The notes beneath the pieces were generated by a model that was given only the letters and a program-made list of their open reading frames with translations, was not told the DNA's origin and searched no databases. The translations under genes were made by a program, and so were the position numbers. Positions 25,268-32,320 of a DNA stretch of 50,786 bases are shown here, one piece after another (within the stretch, counting starts at the first letter, position 1; each line of letters begins with the position of its first letter). Origin of the DNA: a virus; the IMG/VR virus record IMGVR_UViG_3300028610_001199, positions 1-50,786 of that record. One strand, given 5' to 3'.

Positions 25268-25558
25268 TTATAATAGCAAGGGGTTATTTAATTTTTTTGA
25301 TTGCCTAATAACACTAGCTATTTTAATATTAATAATTTTAACCAGCTTCAGATATTTTCTATTATTCTCTTGAGTGATTCTAATAACTGATTTTCCTTTA
25401 ATCATCACATTAATAACACCTTTTTTAAGAACCCTAACACTACACCCACTTATCTCATCATATAGACAGTCGTTTATTACGTCCCATCCTTTACTATTAA
25501 CTAATTGAATTAGATCAAGATATATTTTATGGGGCCCATACTTTTTTTCCCATCTCAT
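25268..25558 (-). CDS. Hypothetical basic protein
   Basis: The 96-aa product was given the ATG at 25558, which is preceded by TTGGAG six bases away. It begins MRWEKKYGPHKIYLDLIQLV and has beta-strand-like parts and a Lys/Ile-rich C-terminal region. The first gene after the divergent promoter, it could be a regulator or small nuclease-binding protein. I recognise no fold. Confidence 0.55.
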   Translation of the reverse strand: MRWEKKYGPHKIYLDLIQLVNSKGWDVINDCLYDEISGCSVRVLKKGVINVMIKGKSVIRITQENNRKYLKLVKIINIKIASVIRQSKKLNNPLLL

Positions 25559-25599
25559 AATAATCTCCAAAATTGTTACCAATAGACTTAATGGGAAGG

Positions 25600-25628
25600 A
25601 TTATAAGGATACTTCTAAACAAAGTCAA
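25600..25628 (-). promoter_or_regulatory. Leftward sigma70-like promoter
   Basis: On the minus strand, TTGACT at 25628-25623 and a perfect TATAAT at 25605-25600 are separated by 17 bases. It lies about 40 bases ahead of the ATG at 25558 and is the best promoter in the window. It points away from the rightward promoter at 25658. Confidence 0.85.
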
Positions 25629-25657
25629 GAGAAAATAACTCAAATAAATCTTTTTAC

Positions 25658-25686
25658 TTGACTTATATATATATTATTAGTACCTT
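25658..25686 (+). promoter_or_regulatory. Rightward promoter ahead of structured block
   Basis: TTGACT at 25658-25663 is followed after 17 AT-rich bases by TACCTT at 25681-25686, a weak -10. The TTTTACTTGACTT context is nearly identical to that of the late promoter at 23863. The predicted start, at about 25693, coincides with the first base of the first hairpin of the following block. Confidence 0.6.
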
Positions 25687-25692
25687 GCCTAT

Positions 25693-26033
25693 CTATTCGG
25701 TTTATAGAAGCACAGTTTACACCGAAATAGAACTTTAGAATCGTTCTTATAAAAACTGCGCCTGTAATTATTTAGATTCTACAAGGTCAATTAGGATATA
25801 AGGACGAAGAAGAAGCCCAGGCTCTGTGTTAATGCCCACAACTTGGCACCGTAATAAGAGACTAAAAAACTTCTTTGTCCTAGAAGCTTGATAAAAGATT
25901 TGAAGCCCTTACGGGATGGGGTTCTTAAGTTGGCTAGACTTCAGAGTTTATGTGTAAGTATTAAGATAAAGAAAGCATAGAGTCTGATTTAACCTGTAAT
26001 ATTAGTATATTACGGGAAAGGGCATTCTATGCT
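25693..26033 (+). ncRNA. Candidate structured RNA or leader
   Basis: This 340-base stretch without a gene holds several strong pairings. They are a 9-bp stem with one bulge (25693-25701 with 25721-25730); a 7-bp stem (25736-25742 with 25775-25781); a 12-bp stem including one G-U pair (25801-25812 with 25870-25881); and nested 10-bp stems (25974-25983 with 26024-26033, enclosing 25993-26002 with 26007-26016). The plus strand was chosen because a promoter is placed so that transcription would begin on the first stem. It could instead be a 5' leader of the early operon. I do not recognise a known RNA family. Confidence 0.5.
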
Positions 26034-26068
26034 CAAAAATAAAAACTTACCACCCTTTAATATTTACC

Positions 26069-26097
26069 TTGCATCTCTATTCCCACCTTATTATCTT
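26069..26097 (+). promoter_or_regulatory. Early operon promoter, sigma70-like
   Basis: TTGCAT at 26069-26074 is followed after 17 bases by TATCTT at 26092-26097, forty bases upstream of the first early gene. Its upstream sequence TACCTTGC also occurs at 25681. It would allow the coding operon to be expressed separately from the structured block. Confidence 0.5.
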
Positions 26098-26136
26098 CCC
26101 CTATCCAACAATACAATTTCAAACTAGGAGTACTTT

Positions 26137-26505
26137 ATGGCTGAACAAGACTTATTAACCTACTGGAACTCTAGAAAACTAATAACCCATAGAAGACCCC
26201 CTAAGAACGGTAATAAGAAACTAAAGACTTGCCTTAAGGATGCGTTAGAATATTACTCTACAGAAGAGATAAAGAGTAGTATATTCAATTATAGTGTTGT
26301 ATTGAAGTCTAAGTCATCTTATTTTAAATACAAATGGAATGCTGCTGAATTCTTAGATCGTGGCTTAGAGAAGTTTATGGGCAATCCTGATGAAGTCTAT
26401 GGTACTTATACTGATGGGAAAGTAATGATGGAAGTTATAGAAGATAGCACCCACCCAGATTATCAACAATATAGTAAATTCTCAATGATGGGAGAGATTA
26501 ATTAA
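26137..26505 (+). CDS. Replication protein with DnaD-like C-terminal domain
   Basis: The 122-aa protein matches the C-terminal domain of phage replication proteins of the DnaD / phage replication-protein type. It has LLTYWNSRKLITHRRPPKNG, then LKTCLKDALEYYSTEEIKSS, IFNYSVVLKSKSSYFKYKWN and AAEFLDRGLEKFMGNPDEVY. In larger homologues this domain, with a YxxxIxxW-like motif, contacts the helicase loader or DNA. Here it stands alone, without an N-terminal DNA-binding domain. It is the first gene of the rightward early operon, a usual position for a replication initiator. Confidence 0.6.
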   Translation: MAEQDLLTYWNSRKLITHRRPPKNGNKKLKTCLKDALEYYSTEEIKSSIFNYSVVLKSKSSYFKYKWNAAEFLDRGLEKFMGNPDEVYGTYTDGKVMMEVIEDSTHPDYQQYSKFSMMGEIN

Positions 26506-26506
26506 T

Positions 26507-26740
26507 ATGGTCAAGGAAACAACATGTCCTCTAGAATCTATTGAACACACCCTAGCACTTGCGTCTATAGATTGGAGTCTTAATAAAAACAATGCTTGGC
26601 TTTGGGGAATTACTTGTGGTTGGGATGATGATTGCCTAAGAGAACTATCAGATAGGTTTGGATGGTCTACTAAAACAGTTGAAAGATTAAAAGAACTACA
26701 TAAGTCATTCAATAAATTAAAAATTCAACAATTACTATAA
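26507..26740 (+). CDS. Hypothetical protein with HTH-like end
   Basis: The 77-aa protein starts 1 base after the previous stop. The C-terminal half, DDDCLRELSDRFGWSTKTVE, then RLKELHKS, has the spacing of a helix-turn-helix. The first half is rich in Trp. Possibly DNA-binding; not recognised as a family. Confidence 0.5.
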   Translation: MVKETTCPLESIEHTLALASIDWSLNKNNAWLWGITCGWDDDCLRELSDRFGWSTKTVERLKELHKSFNKLKIQQLL

Positions 26741-26787
26741 ACCTATAGCCTGATAAACTAACTTTAAATTTAAAGGTATAACTTGAT

Positions 26788-27234
26788 ATGGATAGAGAAA
26801 GACGCAGAGAATTAGAAGAAGAAGTCCATAGTAGTCCTCTTACGGGAAGAGAGATAGCTTTAGGATACCATTTCTGTCCAGATTGGGACGGCATGTTAAT
26901 TGGGCCTACTACTGGCATACAATTAGATGTATGTTGTTGTGATATTGCTTTTAAGAAGACTGAAGAGTATGAAAGAATTATGTTTCTGGGTGAGCTTGCG
27001 ATATTACTAAGTAAATACGATGCTTTTCTACATGTAGCAAGCGATAAACCTATTGATTTATGGCATTTAGATCAGTACAGAGAATTCCATGATAACGTAA
27101 CCCATGATGAATTAGTAGATCTTATTGAGAAAGAAATAGAATCAATAGACCATTTAAAACTCAAATGCATAGTAGAAGAGAACAAAACAGGCACTAACCC
27201 TATTGATTGGTTCGGAGATGAAAATGAAGCCTAA
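26788..27234 (+). CDS. Hypothetical Cys/Trp-containing protein
   Basis: A 148-aa protein with a conserved-looking motif GYHFCPDWDGMLIGP followed by LDVCCCD, which may bind metal or form a small disulphide-rich fold. The remaining helical part is acidic and ends NPIDWFGDENEA. The motif is shared by many phage small proteins of unknown role. It overlaps the next gene slightly. Confidence 0.55.
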   Translation: MDRERRRELEEEVHSSPLTGREIALGYHFCPDWDGMLIGPTTGIQLDVCCCDIAFKKTEEYERIMFLGELAILLSKYDAFLHVASDKPIDLWHLDQYREFHDNVTHDELVDLIEKEIESIDHLKLKCIVEENKTGTNPIDWFGDENEA

Positions 27235-27772
27235 AGGTATTAATGACGTTATAGATCTAGTTGTAAAGACTTATCAAGTTGCTAGAAATCCGTCTATGGT
27301 TGCTGAATGGGGGAATACTGATGTACCAGATAGTGAAATATGGGATACGTTCTATAGTTGCCACCATCAACGTGGGGCGAAGAATAGGACGCCTATGACA
27401 GCTAGTGAAATGAATAGCTTCTACCACGCCCAGAAGGAGATTAAGGCCCATAAACAGTCTTCTTTCAGTAAAGCAGATAGTGAAGTATTCTTTGGTAAGA
27501 TTAACTATATGACTAATATTAATAAAGCTCGAAAGGTTGACTACTATATTAGAGATAAAGAGAATATTATTGATAGAGATCCTGCTAAATATTTCCAAAA
27601 TATAGATCTTATGTCTAGTAAATATAAGGAGTATAAAGATAAGGCATTAGCGTACATTGAAGATAAGATCCCCCATAGTTGTGGGTGTGATATGGGATTT
27701 AAATACTATTTCTTTAAAGAAGAGAATATCTCCCTTTGTGTTAATTGTACGACAGAAAGGTTGGCTCTATGA
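27224..27772 (+). CDS. Hypothetical protein with terminal Cys-pair motif
   Basis: The best start is the ATG at 27224, with CGGAG six bases upstream; upstream ATGs at 27203 and 27218 also exist in frame. The product of about 182 aa is mostly helical and ends with HSCGCDMGF and LCVNC, two Cys pairs about 19 residues apart that could form a zinc ribbon. It might be a nucleic-acid-associated protein; it was not recognised. Confidence 0.55.
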   Translation: MKPKGINDVIDLVVKTYQVARNPSMVAEWGNTDVPDSEIWDTFYSCHHQRGAKNRTPMTASEMNSFYHAQKEIKAHKQSSFSKADSEVFFGKINYMTNINKARKVDYYIRDKENIIDRDPAKYFQNIDLMSSKYKEYKDKALAYIEDKIPHSCGCDMGFKYYFFKEENISLCVNCTTERLAL

Positions 27773-28029
27773 GAGACGATGACTATAGAGGAAGTATTAA
27801 ATATGATCAAAGCATCTATAAGGAGAAAGTAAAACTAGGAGAATTTAAAAATCTAGAAAATTGCCATATTGCTAAAAAAGGAGATGATACTAATGAAGAA
27901 TTAATAGTTAAAGCGATAAAAGAATTCAAGGATGAAGATGGCAAGAAAAGGGTTGTCCTTATTTGTTTAGATAAAAAAGGAAATACAGAAATAGTCTTGC
28001 AAGGCGATTACCACATAAAAAGGTATTGA
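27769..28029 (+). CDS. Hypothetical small protein
   Basis: The start at 27769 overlaps the TGA stop of the gene before and has GAAAGG upstream. The 86-aa product is Lys- and Asp-rich, with a beta-rich middle (KKRVVLICLDKKGNTEIVLQ). No family recognised. Confidence 0.5.
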   Translation: MRDDDYRGSIKYDQSIYKEKVKLGEFKNLENCHIAKKGDDTNEELIVKAIKEFKDEDGKKRVVLICLDKKGNTEIVLQGDYHIKRY

Positions 28030-28033
28030 TATA

Positions 28034-28735
28034 ATGGTCAAAAGATTAATTAGATATTTAATTATAGTTTCATTAACAGTTTTGGTAGGTGGGGCAATCT
28101 ATGGGTTCATGAATCCTGTTATGGTGGTGACTTTAAGTTGGGATAGTAACACGGAATCGGATCTTGATGGGTATAAAGTCCATATCGGTACTAAGAGTAG
28201 AGATTATTCTCTTGTTGTTGATATTGGAGATACCACATCATACGAATATACTGTCGCTAATAGTACCTACCCTTACTTCTTCGCAATTACAGCCTACGAT
28301 ACTAGTGGTAATGAAAGTGGGTATTCTATGGAAGTAACTACTGGGATTATTGATAGCGTAGATAATGGGGGTTGCGATACTACATTAATAGTACCTTATA
28401 TGAAAGTTAATAATGGTAGCTGGGAACAAGCTAGTATAGCCCATATGAAGAAAGGCGGTGGGGTTAGTTTTGGTCCCCAACCTATTGACAATAACTGGGA
28501 ATGGGAAGGGCCGGATAACTATGAAAGAACTTCTAGGGAAATAACCTTAGATAATATTCAGAAGAGTAGTAACTATACAGCTATATATACTAATGATTGC
28601 GGGGTTGTAACTACACAATTATTTAGTATTATAATAGACAAAGAACCAATTATTATTAAAGTAACGAAAGCTCCAAAAATTGGGGTTATCACAATAAAGA
28701 AACAACGTAAATGGTGGATACACAGACAATGGTAA
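28034..28735 (+). CDS. Exported FN3-like membrane-anchored protein
   Basis: This 233-aa protein has an N-terminal transmembrane or signal anchor segment (IIVSLTVLVGGAIYGFM near residues 11-27) followed by a fibronectin type III-like domain. That domain has LSWDSNTESDLDGYKVHIGT and then YPYFFAITAYDTSGNESGYS. A second beta domain (about 125-205) with MKVNNGSWEQASIAHMK and YTAIYTNDCGVVTTQLF is immunoglobulin-like. Secreted FN3/Ig-like domains on phages generally bind cell-surface sugars or proteins. It is the first of three exported genes in a row, within the early operon, not the late virion operon. Confidence 0.7.
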   Translation: MVKRLIRYLIIVSLTVLVGGAIYGFMNPVMVVTLSWDSNTESDLDGYKVHIGTKSRDYSLVVDIGDTTSYEYTVANSTYPYFFAITAYDTSGNESGYSMEVTTGIIDSVDNGGCDTTLIVPYMKVNNGSWEQASIAHMKKGGGVSFGPQPIDNNWEWEGPDNYERTSREITLDNIQKSSNYTAIYTNDCGVVTTQLFSIIIDKEPIIIKVTKAPKIGVITIKKQRKWWIHRQW

Positions 28736-29271
28736 GAAATATATTAACTTTATTAGTTTTATCAACTGGGGTGGTTTTTGGGCAAGATACAACTAAGGTA
28801 GTTATTTTTAAGACTAGTGCAAATGTTGAGATGAATTATACTCCTTCAGTATTTAAAATAGGTAGTGCTAGTGCAGACGGTAGTGCGTTACAAGTATCTG
28901 GTGGGGCGGGTAGGTTCTCTGGTGGGGGGCCTGGAATTACTAGCGGTAAAGGATTAGAACTTACATACGATTGGAAAGGTGGGTGGATTAATTCTGTTGA
29001 TAGAAATAGTGGGTTTATGTTAATGCCTTTATTTGTTAGCGCAAGTAAGTTCGCCATTAACGGTAATCAGATCGGGATTGGCCTCTCATCAGACTCTTCA
29101 ATAACTGCCAATTTAGATATTAAGGGCATTAATATTAGACTTAGATTGCCATCTACTCCTTTATCATCTGCTGCTAATGGGAATCAAGGTGAGATGAAGT
29201 GGGATACGAACTATTTTTATATTTGTGTTAGTGCCAATAATTGGAAAAGAATCCCTTTACAAAGTTTCTAG
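28729..29271 (+). CDS. Exported fibre-like protein
   Basis: The start at ATG 28729 gives a good signal peptide (MVRNILTLLVLSTGVVFG, then QDTT). An earlier in-frame ATG at 28711 has no such clear start. The 180-aa product contains GWINSVDRNSGFMLMPLFV, matching 11 of 19 positions with GFIDVVDRTSGFLAQKLFV of the late gene at 14759-15235. It ends in WDTNYFYICVSANNWKR, a motif common at the ends of phage tail fibres. A virion-like protein exported early in infection is unusual. Confidence 0.65.
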   Translation: MVRNILTLLVLSTGVVFGQDTTKVVIFKTSANVEMNYTPSVFKIGSASADGSALQVSGGAGRFSGGGPGITSGKGLELTYDWKGGWINSVDRNSGFMLMPLFVSASKFAINGNQIGIGLSSDSSITANLDIKGINIRLRLPSTPLSSAANGNQGEMKWDTNYFYICVSANNWKRIPLQSF

Positions 29272-29280
29272 GTTAATACT

Positions 29281-29808
29281 ATGGTAAAATCAATAATTGC
29301 AGCTATATTTATATGGGCTAGTATAGGTTCTGGATGGTGCCAAGATACACTCCACGTTGCCCATGGAGATACTTTAAGACTATTAATAACCCCACCAACT
29401 AACTACAAGGATAATACGCCAATAGGCCAAGGTGTTATAGACTCTTTAAGATATAAATTCCTCCTATCTAAAGTAGGCGGTTTCTCTTGGGACGATATGG
29501 TTGACGGGAGATATAGATCTTATCTAGCAAAAAAAGAAAATAATAGTGTTGTTATTAATATAATTATTAATATATTGGGTAAGGATAGGATAGGAGTTAA
29601 GACTCAAGATACTATCAAGAGTAATCCTATTAAAGAAGGGTTGTACAAATTTACTGCTAGTGCGGCGGTTAACGATACTAGTGGGATTAGTGGTGGGGGT
29701 GGGATTAGATTGATATCTTTCCTGCCTGATGACCCAGACTTACCTTGGGAACCTTATCTGCCAAAAGGCAAGTCAAAAGTAGTCAATATAACAATTAACT
29801 TTTACTAA
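29281..29808 (+). CDS. Exported beta-rich protein
   Basis: The 175-aa protein starts with a signal peptide (SIIAAIFIWASIGSGWC then QDTLH). Beta-rich sequence with VVNITINFY at its end and DRIGVKTQDTIKSNPIKEG in the middle suggests a beta-sandwich. Its N-terminus after cleavage, QDT, resembles that of the previous gene (QDTT). The partners at 28034-29271 suggest they form or modify one surface structure. No enzymatic motif is visible. Confidence 0.6.
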   Translation: MVKSIIAAIFIWASIGSGWCQDTLHVAHGDTLRLLITPPTNYKDNTPIGQGVIDSLRYKFLLSKVGGFSWDDMVDGRYRSYLAKKENNSVVINIIINILGKDRIGVKTQDTIKSNPIKEGLYKFTASAAVNDTSGISGGGGIRLISFLPDDPDLPWEPYLPKGKSKVVNITINFY

Positions 29809-29818
29809 AGGAAGATCT

Positions 29819-30157
29819 ATGAGTAGGAAAGAAGTAGTAAAGAGAAATATTAAAGTCGATTATACCAGCGATGAGATTATGGTATTTAAGGCTAATATTG
29901 GTGTTACTGAATTTGAGATTATGGAACTTGAGGATGAAGCATCCCAGATTAAAGCTCCGATTAAAGATATGAAAGAAGCAAAGAAAGATCTTTATACTAA
30001 GATTAAGTTAGGTTTTAGATTTGAAGATGTAGATGTTATTGAATTTAAGAATTTTGAAGATAATATAATTGAGTATACCGATCCTATTACTGGTGAGTTG
30101 TTAGGCAAAAGAGATATGGTGTCTGGAGATCATCAACTTAGAATGGAAGTAGCTTAA
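29819..30157 (+). CDS. Hypothetical phage protein
   Basis: A 112-aa protein with helical first half (EIMELEDEASQIKAPIKDMK) and a beta-rich end with EYTDPITGELLGKRDMVSGD and a final HQLRMEV. The motif TGE...R-D-M...HQ resembles a family of small phage proteins found beside single-strand annealing genes. I cannot name it. A GAAGATC site precedes the start. Confidence 0.5.
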   Translation: MSRKEVVKRNIKVDYTSDEIMVFKANIGVTEFEIMELEDEASQIKAPIKDMKEAKKDLYTKIKLGFRFEDVDVIEFKNFEDNIIEYTDPITGELLGKRDMVSGDHQLRMEVA

Positions 30158-30158
30158 G

Positions 30159-30728
30159 TTGGATTGGAAGAGTTATGATAAGGAGATCGGGGGTCTCCTT
30201 GATAGTTATAATAAGCTCCATTATTCAATAGAAGTACCATTTGTTATGATAACCATGAACAGACTAAAACAATTAAATCCAAGGTTTTGTAAGTATTCTA
30301 GCCTGGTATTGGGTGGTGTTTTTATGGCTATACATTATGGACTTACTCTTAGAGAAGGCAATGGAGTTATTCTTAATAAAGAGAACGCTGAAGAGTTAGG
30401 ATTTCCATTTGAAGCATATAGAAGACGTATAAGGGCGAAAAGGGTAGGCGATCGCAAGTCACTGCCACCCATCCCTAAAGACTTCTTTATACCGCAAAAA
30501 GAGAAAGAGAAAAAAGGAGATAAGGGTCCATTTATTATTAAGATACATGAAACCCGTGTCGCTAGTACTGATTGTGATGGTAGTAGTTACAAAGCTTTAA
30601 TAGACGCCTTGAGATATTGTGGTGTTATTTACGATGACGACAAGAAACATGTTAAATATATATTCAGCAAGTCAGTAAAAGATAGAAGCAAAGAAGAATC
30701 AACTTTAATCAGTATATGGAGAAAATAG
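30159..30728 (+). CDS. RusA-like Holliday-junction resolvase candidate
   Basis: A 189-aa protein starting at TTG 30159. Its C-terminal half resembles RusA-type resolvases: the block STDCDGSSYKALIDALRYCG is followed by IYDDDKKHVKYI, which matches the D-x-D-N-x-x-K-x-x-x-D-x-L and DD-x-x-V pattern of the family. The Asp residues would bind Mg. The N-terminal half has a hydrophobic region and basic segment RRRIRAKRVGDRKS. Close proximity to SSB supports a role in cutting branched DNA before packaging. Confidence 0.65.
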   Translation: MDWKSYDKEIGGLLDSYNKLHYSIEVPFVMITMNRLKQLNPRFCKYSSLVLGGVFMAIHYGLTLREGNGVILNKENAEELGFPFEAYRRRIRAKRVGDRKSLPPIPKDFFIPQKEKEKKGDKGPFIIKIHETRVASTDCDGSSYKALIDALRYCGVIYDDDKKHVKYIFSKSVKDRSKEESTLISIWRK

Positions 30729-30911
30729 ATGGTACTAGTATTATCATTATCATTAATATCGTCCATTGGCTTGCTTTATTTCCACTATGAGATGATGTTT
30801 GAAATTGCCTATTATGAACAAAAACTAAGAAATCACAATATAAAAGATTCTGTTCAAGGAAAGACTTTATGGGCTCTACTTAATAGAAAGGAAGATAATG
30901 AGAGATTCTGA
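30729..30911 (+). CDS. Small membrane protein
   Basis: A 60-aa protein with one N-terminal transmembrane segment (VLSLSLISSIGLLYFHYEM) and a charged helix. It starts immediately after the previous stop and overlaps the next gene by 14 bases. Function unknown. Confidence 0.5.
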   Translation: MVLVLSLSLISSIGLLYFHYEMMFEIAYYEQKLRNHNIKDSVQGKTLWALLNRKEDNERF

Positions 30912-31239
30912 TACTGAGATAGCTAAAATAAAAGAATATCAAGACTCTGATACGGTTGAAGCGCAACTAAGGAATATATTGGAAATTTATAAAGATAGAA
31001 TTGCAGAAAAAATAACATTAGAATTTGAATGTGCCATAGAGCGGAGCAAGTTCCATGGTTATGCGCACTATACCCCTAGAGATACTTTTGCTTCACTTAT
31101 TTTTATGAGAGATAAACTAGATGATGACAGTTGTGATGTAGCTAATCAAATAGAAACTCTTAAGGATGATTTAAACCATAGAATTAAATACACAAAAGAT
31201 GCTAAAAAAGACTATGTAAATGGAGAAAATGATGAGTGA
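30898..31239 (+). CDS. Hypothetical helical protein
   Basis: A 113-aa acidic, helical protein (TLEFECAIERSKFHGYAHYT in the middle) with possible coiled coil. It overlaps the previous and next genes and is cotranscribed with SSB. Not recognised. Confidence 0.5.
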   Translation: MRDSDTEIAKIKEYQDSDTVEAQLRNILEIYKDRIAEKITLEFECAIERSKFHGYAHYTPRDTFASLIFMRDKLDDDSCDVANQIETLKDDLNHRIKYTKDAKKDYVNGENDE

Positions 31240-31648
31240 TTATAAAAGGTTCCCAGAAGGGTCTACTAAAATAACTATCCTTGGCAAGCTATGGAAGGAT
31301 ATTGAAGTTAATGATTATGGCGGCAAGGTAGCTTTAGTAAATAGCCCTTATAGTGGGGGTAAAGGTGATCCAGTTAGTTTGTTTTATGATATATATATTA
31401 GTGAAAAAGAAGTAGAGAGAATGGGTAAATTGGGAGTTGGTAAAGGCTCAAAGCTCTTAGTTACTTGCAATGTTACAGGATACCTTGGCAACGGGGAAAA
31501 GTACGCAAGACATAACTATAAAGCTGTAGATATCCACGTTGAATGGGTTCGTAAGGATGATAAGCAAGCTAATAGTCCAGAAGTTGTAGAAGAAGTTGAT
31601 GATGGTGAATCTGATGATGATAGTGGGGGAGATAGCCTTCCATTTTGA
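31232..31648 (+). CDS. Single-strand DNA-binding protein (SSB)
   Basis: A 138-aa protein with an OB-fold. The start at 31232 has GGAG at the right distance; upstream ATGs at 31220 and 31229 are close alternatives. The protein opens SDYKRFPEGSTKITILGKLW and has repeated beta-strand segments, including DPVSLFYDIYISEKEVERMG and LLVTCNVTGYLGNGEKYARH. A linker follows, ending in an acidic tip with DDDSGGDSLPF. That tip resembles the DDIPF end of SSBs that recruit partner proteins. It would protect single strands in the exonuclease and annealase pathway. Confidence 0.75.
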   Translation: MSDYKRFPEGSTKITILGKLWKDIEVNDYGGKVALVNSPYSGGKGDPVSLFYDIYISEKEVERMGKLGVGKGSKLLVTCNVTGYLGNGEKYARHNYKAVDIHVEWVRKDDKQANSPEVVEEVDDGESDDDSGGDSLPF

Positions 31649-32169
31649 GTAAAACTAGAAAAGATTTAACACAAAAATATTTAAAAAGTATACTTGACTA
31701 TGATTCTACCACTGGGATTTTTCTTTGGAAAGAAACTAGATCTCAGAGAGCTCGTATTGGAGATCAGGCTGGAACAGTAGATAAGTATGGGTATAATGTG
31801 ATAAATATAGATGGGTATCCTAGGAGAGCACATAGATTGGCATGGCTTTATGTTAAAGGGCATTGGCCAAATGGAGATATCGATCATATAAATCAATCAA
31901 AATATGATAATAGGATTGATAATCTAAGAGACGTAGATCATGCTGTGAATGGGAGAAACCAATTAATAAATAAAAATAATACAAGTGGTTTTGCTGGTGT
32001 ATGTTGGAATAAGAAAAGTAAAAAATGGGAAGCTTCAATAATGGTAAATTATAAAACAATGCACTTAGGACGCTTTACCAATAAAGAAGATGCTATTAAT
32101 GCTAGGAAGCAAGCCAATATTAAACATAATTTCCACCCTAACCACGGGACTAAGAAAGTAGGTGTGTAA
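31645..32169 (+). CDS. HNH endonuclease with AP2 domain
   Basis: A 174-aa free-standing homing-type endonuclease. It starts at TTG 31645, in the overlap with the SSB stop TGA. RRAHRLAWLYVKGHW then DIDHINQSKYDNRIDNLR is a complete HNH motif: His in the first part, DH in the second and the last H/N position in NRIDNLR. The AP2 domain follows at about 110-160, with NTSGFAGVCWNKKSKKWEAS and LGRFTNKEDAINARKQA. Such genes occur as mobile insertions next to essential phage genes. The product is intact. Confidence 0.85.
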   Translation: MSKTRKDLTQKYLKSILDYDSTTGIFLWKETRSQRARIGDQAGTVDKYGYNVINIDGYPRRAHRLAWLYVKGHWPNGDIDHINQSKYDNRIDNLRDVDHAVNGRNQLINKNNTSGFAGVCWNKKSKKWEASIMVNYKTMHLGRFTNKEDAINARKQANIKHNFHPNHGTKKVGV

Positions 32170-32171
32170 TT

Positions 32172-32315
32172 TTGAAAGTCTGGGATGATTTTGTAGACAA
32201 TATTATTACAGCCTGGAACGACTTTAAAGATAATGTAGAAACAGAAGAAGTAGAAGACCCTAATAATCAAGTTGACGAGCCCGACTTTAGCAGTAACGAA
32301 GAAGATACGGAGTAA
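32172..32315 (+). CDS. Small acidic protein, TTG start
   Basis: A 47-aa frame starting TTG at 32172, with AAGTAGG upstream. The product is acidic (SSNEEDTE at its end) with two Trp in a helical first part. It sits between the HNH-AP2 gene and the metallophosphoesterase. The intact frame and tight spacing support it, though the start is uncertain. Confidence 0.45.
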   Translation: MKVWDDFVDNIITAWNDFKDNVETEEVEDPNNQVDEPDFSSNEEDTE

Positions 32316-32320
32316 GTATT

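Noticed and set aside
25658-25686. Bacteroidota-type promoter (TTG, 20 bases, TA-x-x-TTG)
   Set aside because: The -7 element matches only partly, and the strong AAGGAG ribosome sites throughout argue against a Bacteroidota host.
25993-26020. Resemblance of TTACGGGAAA to the P element of group I introns
   Set aside because: No matching Q, R and S elements and no splice context were found; the block was kept as an unknown structured RNA.
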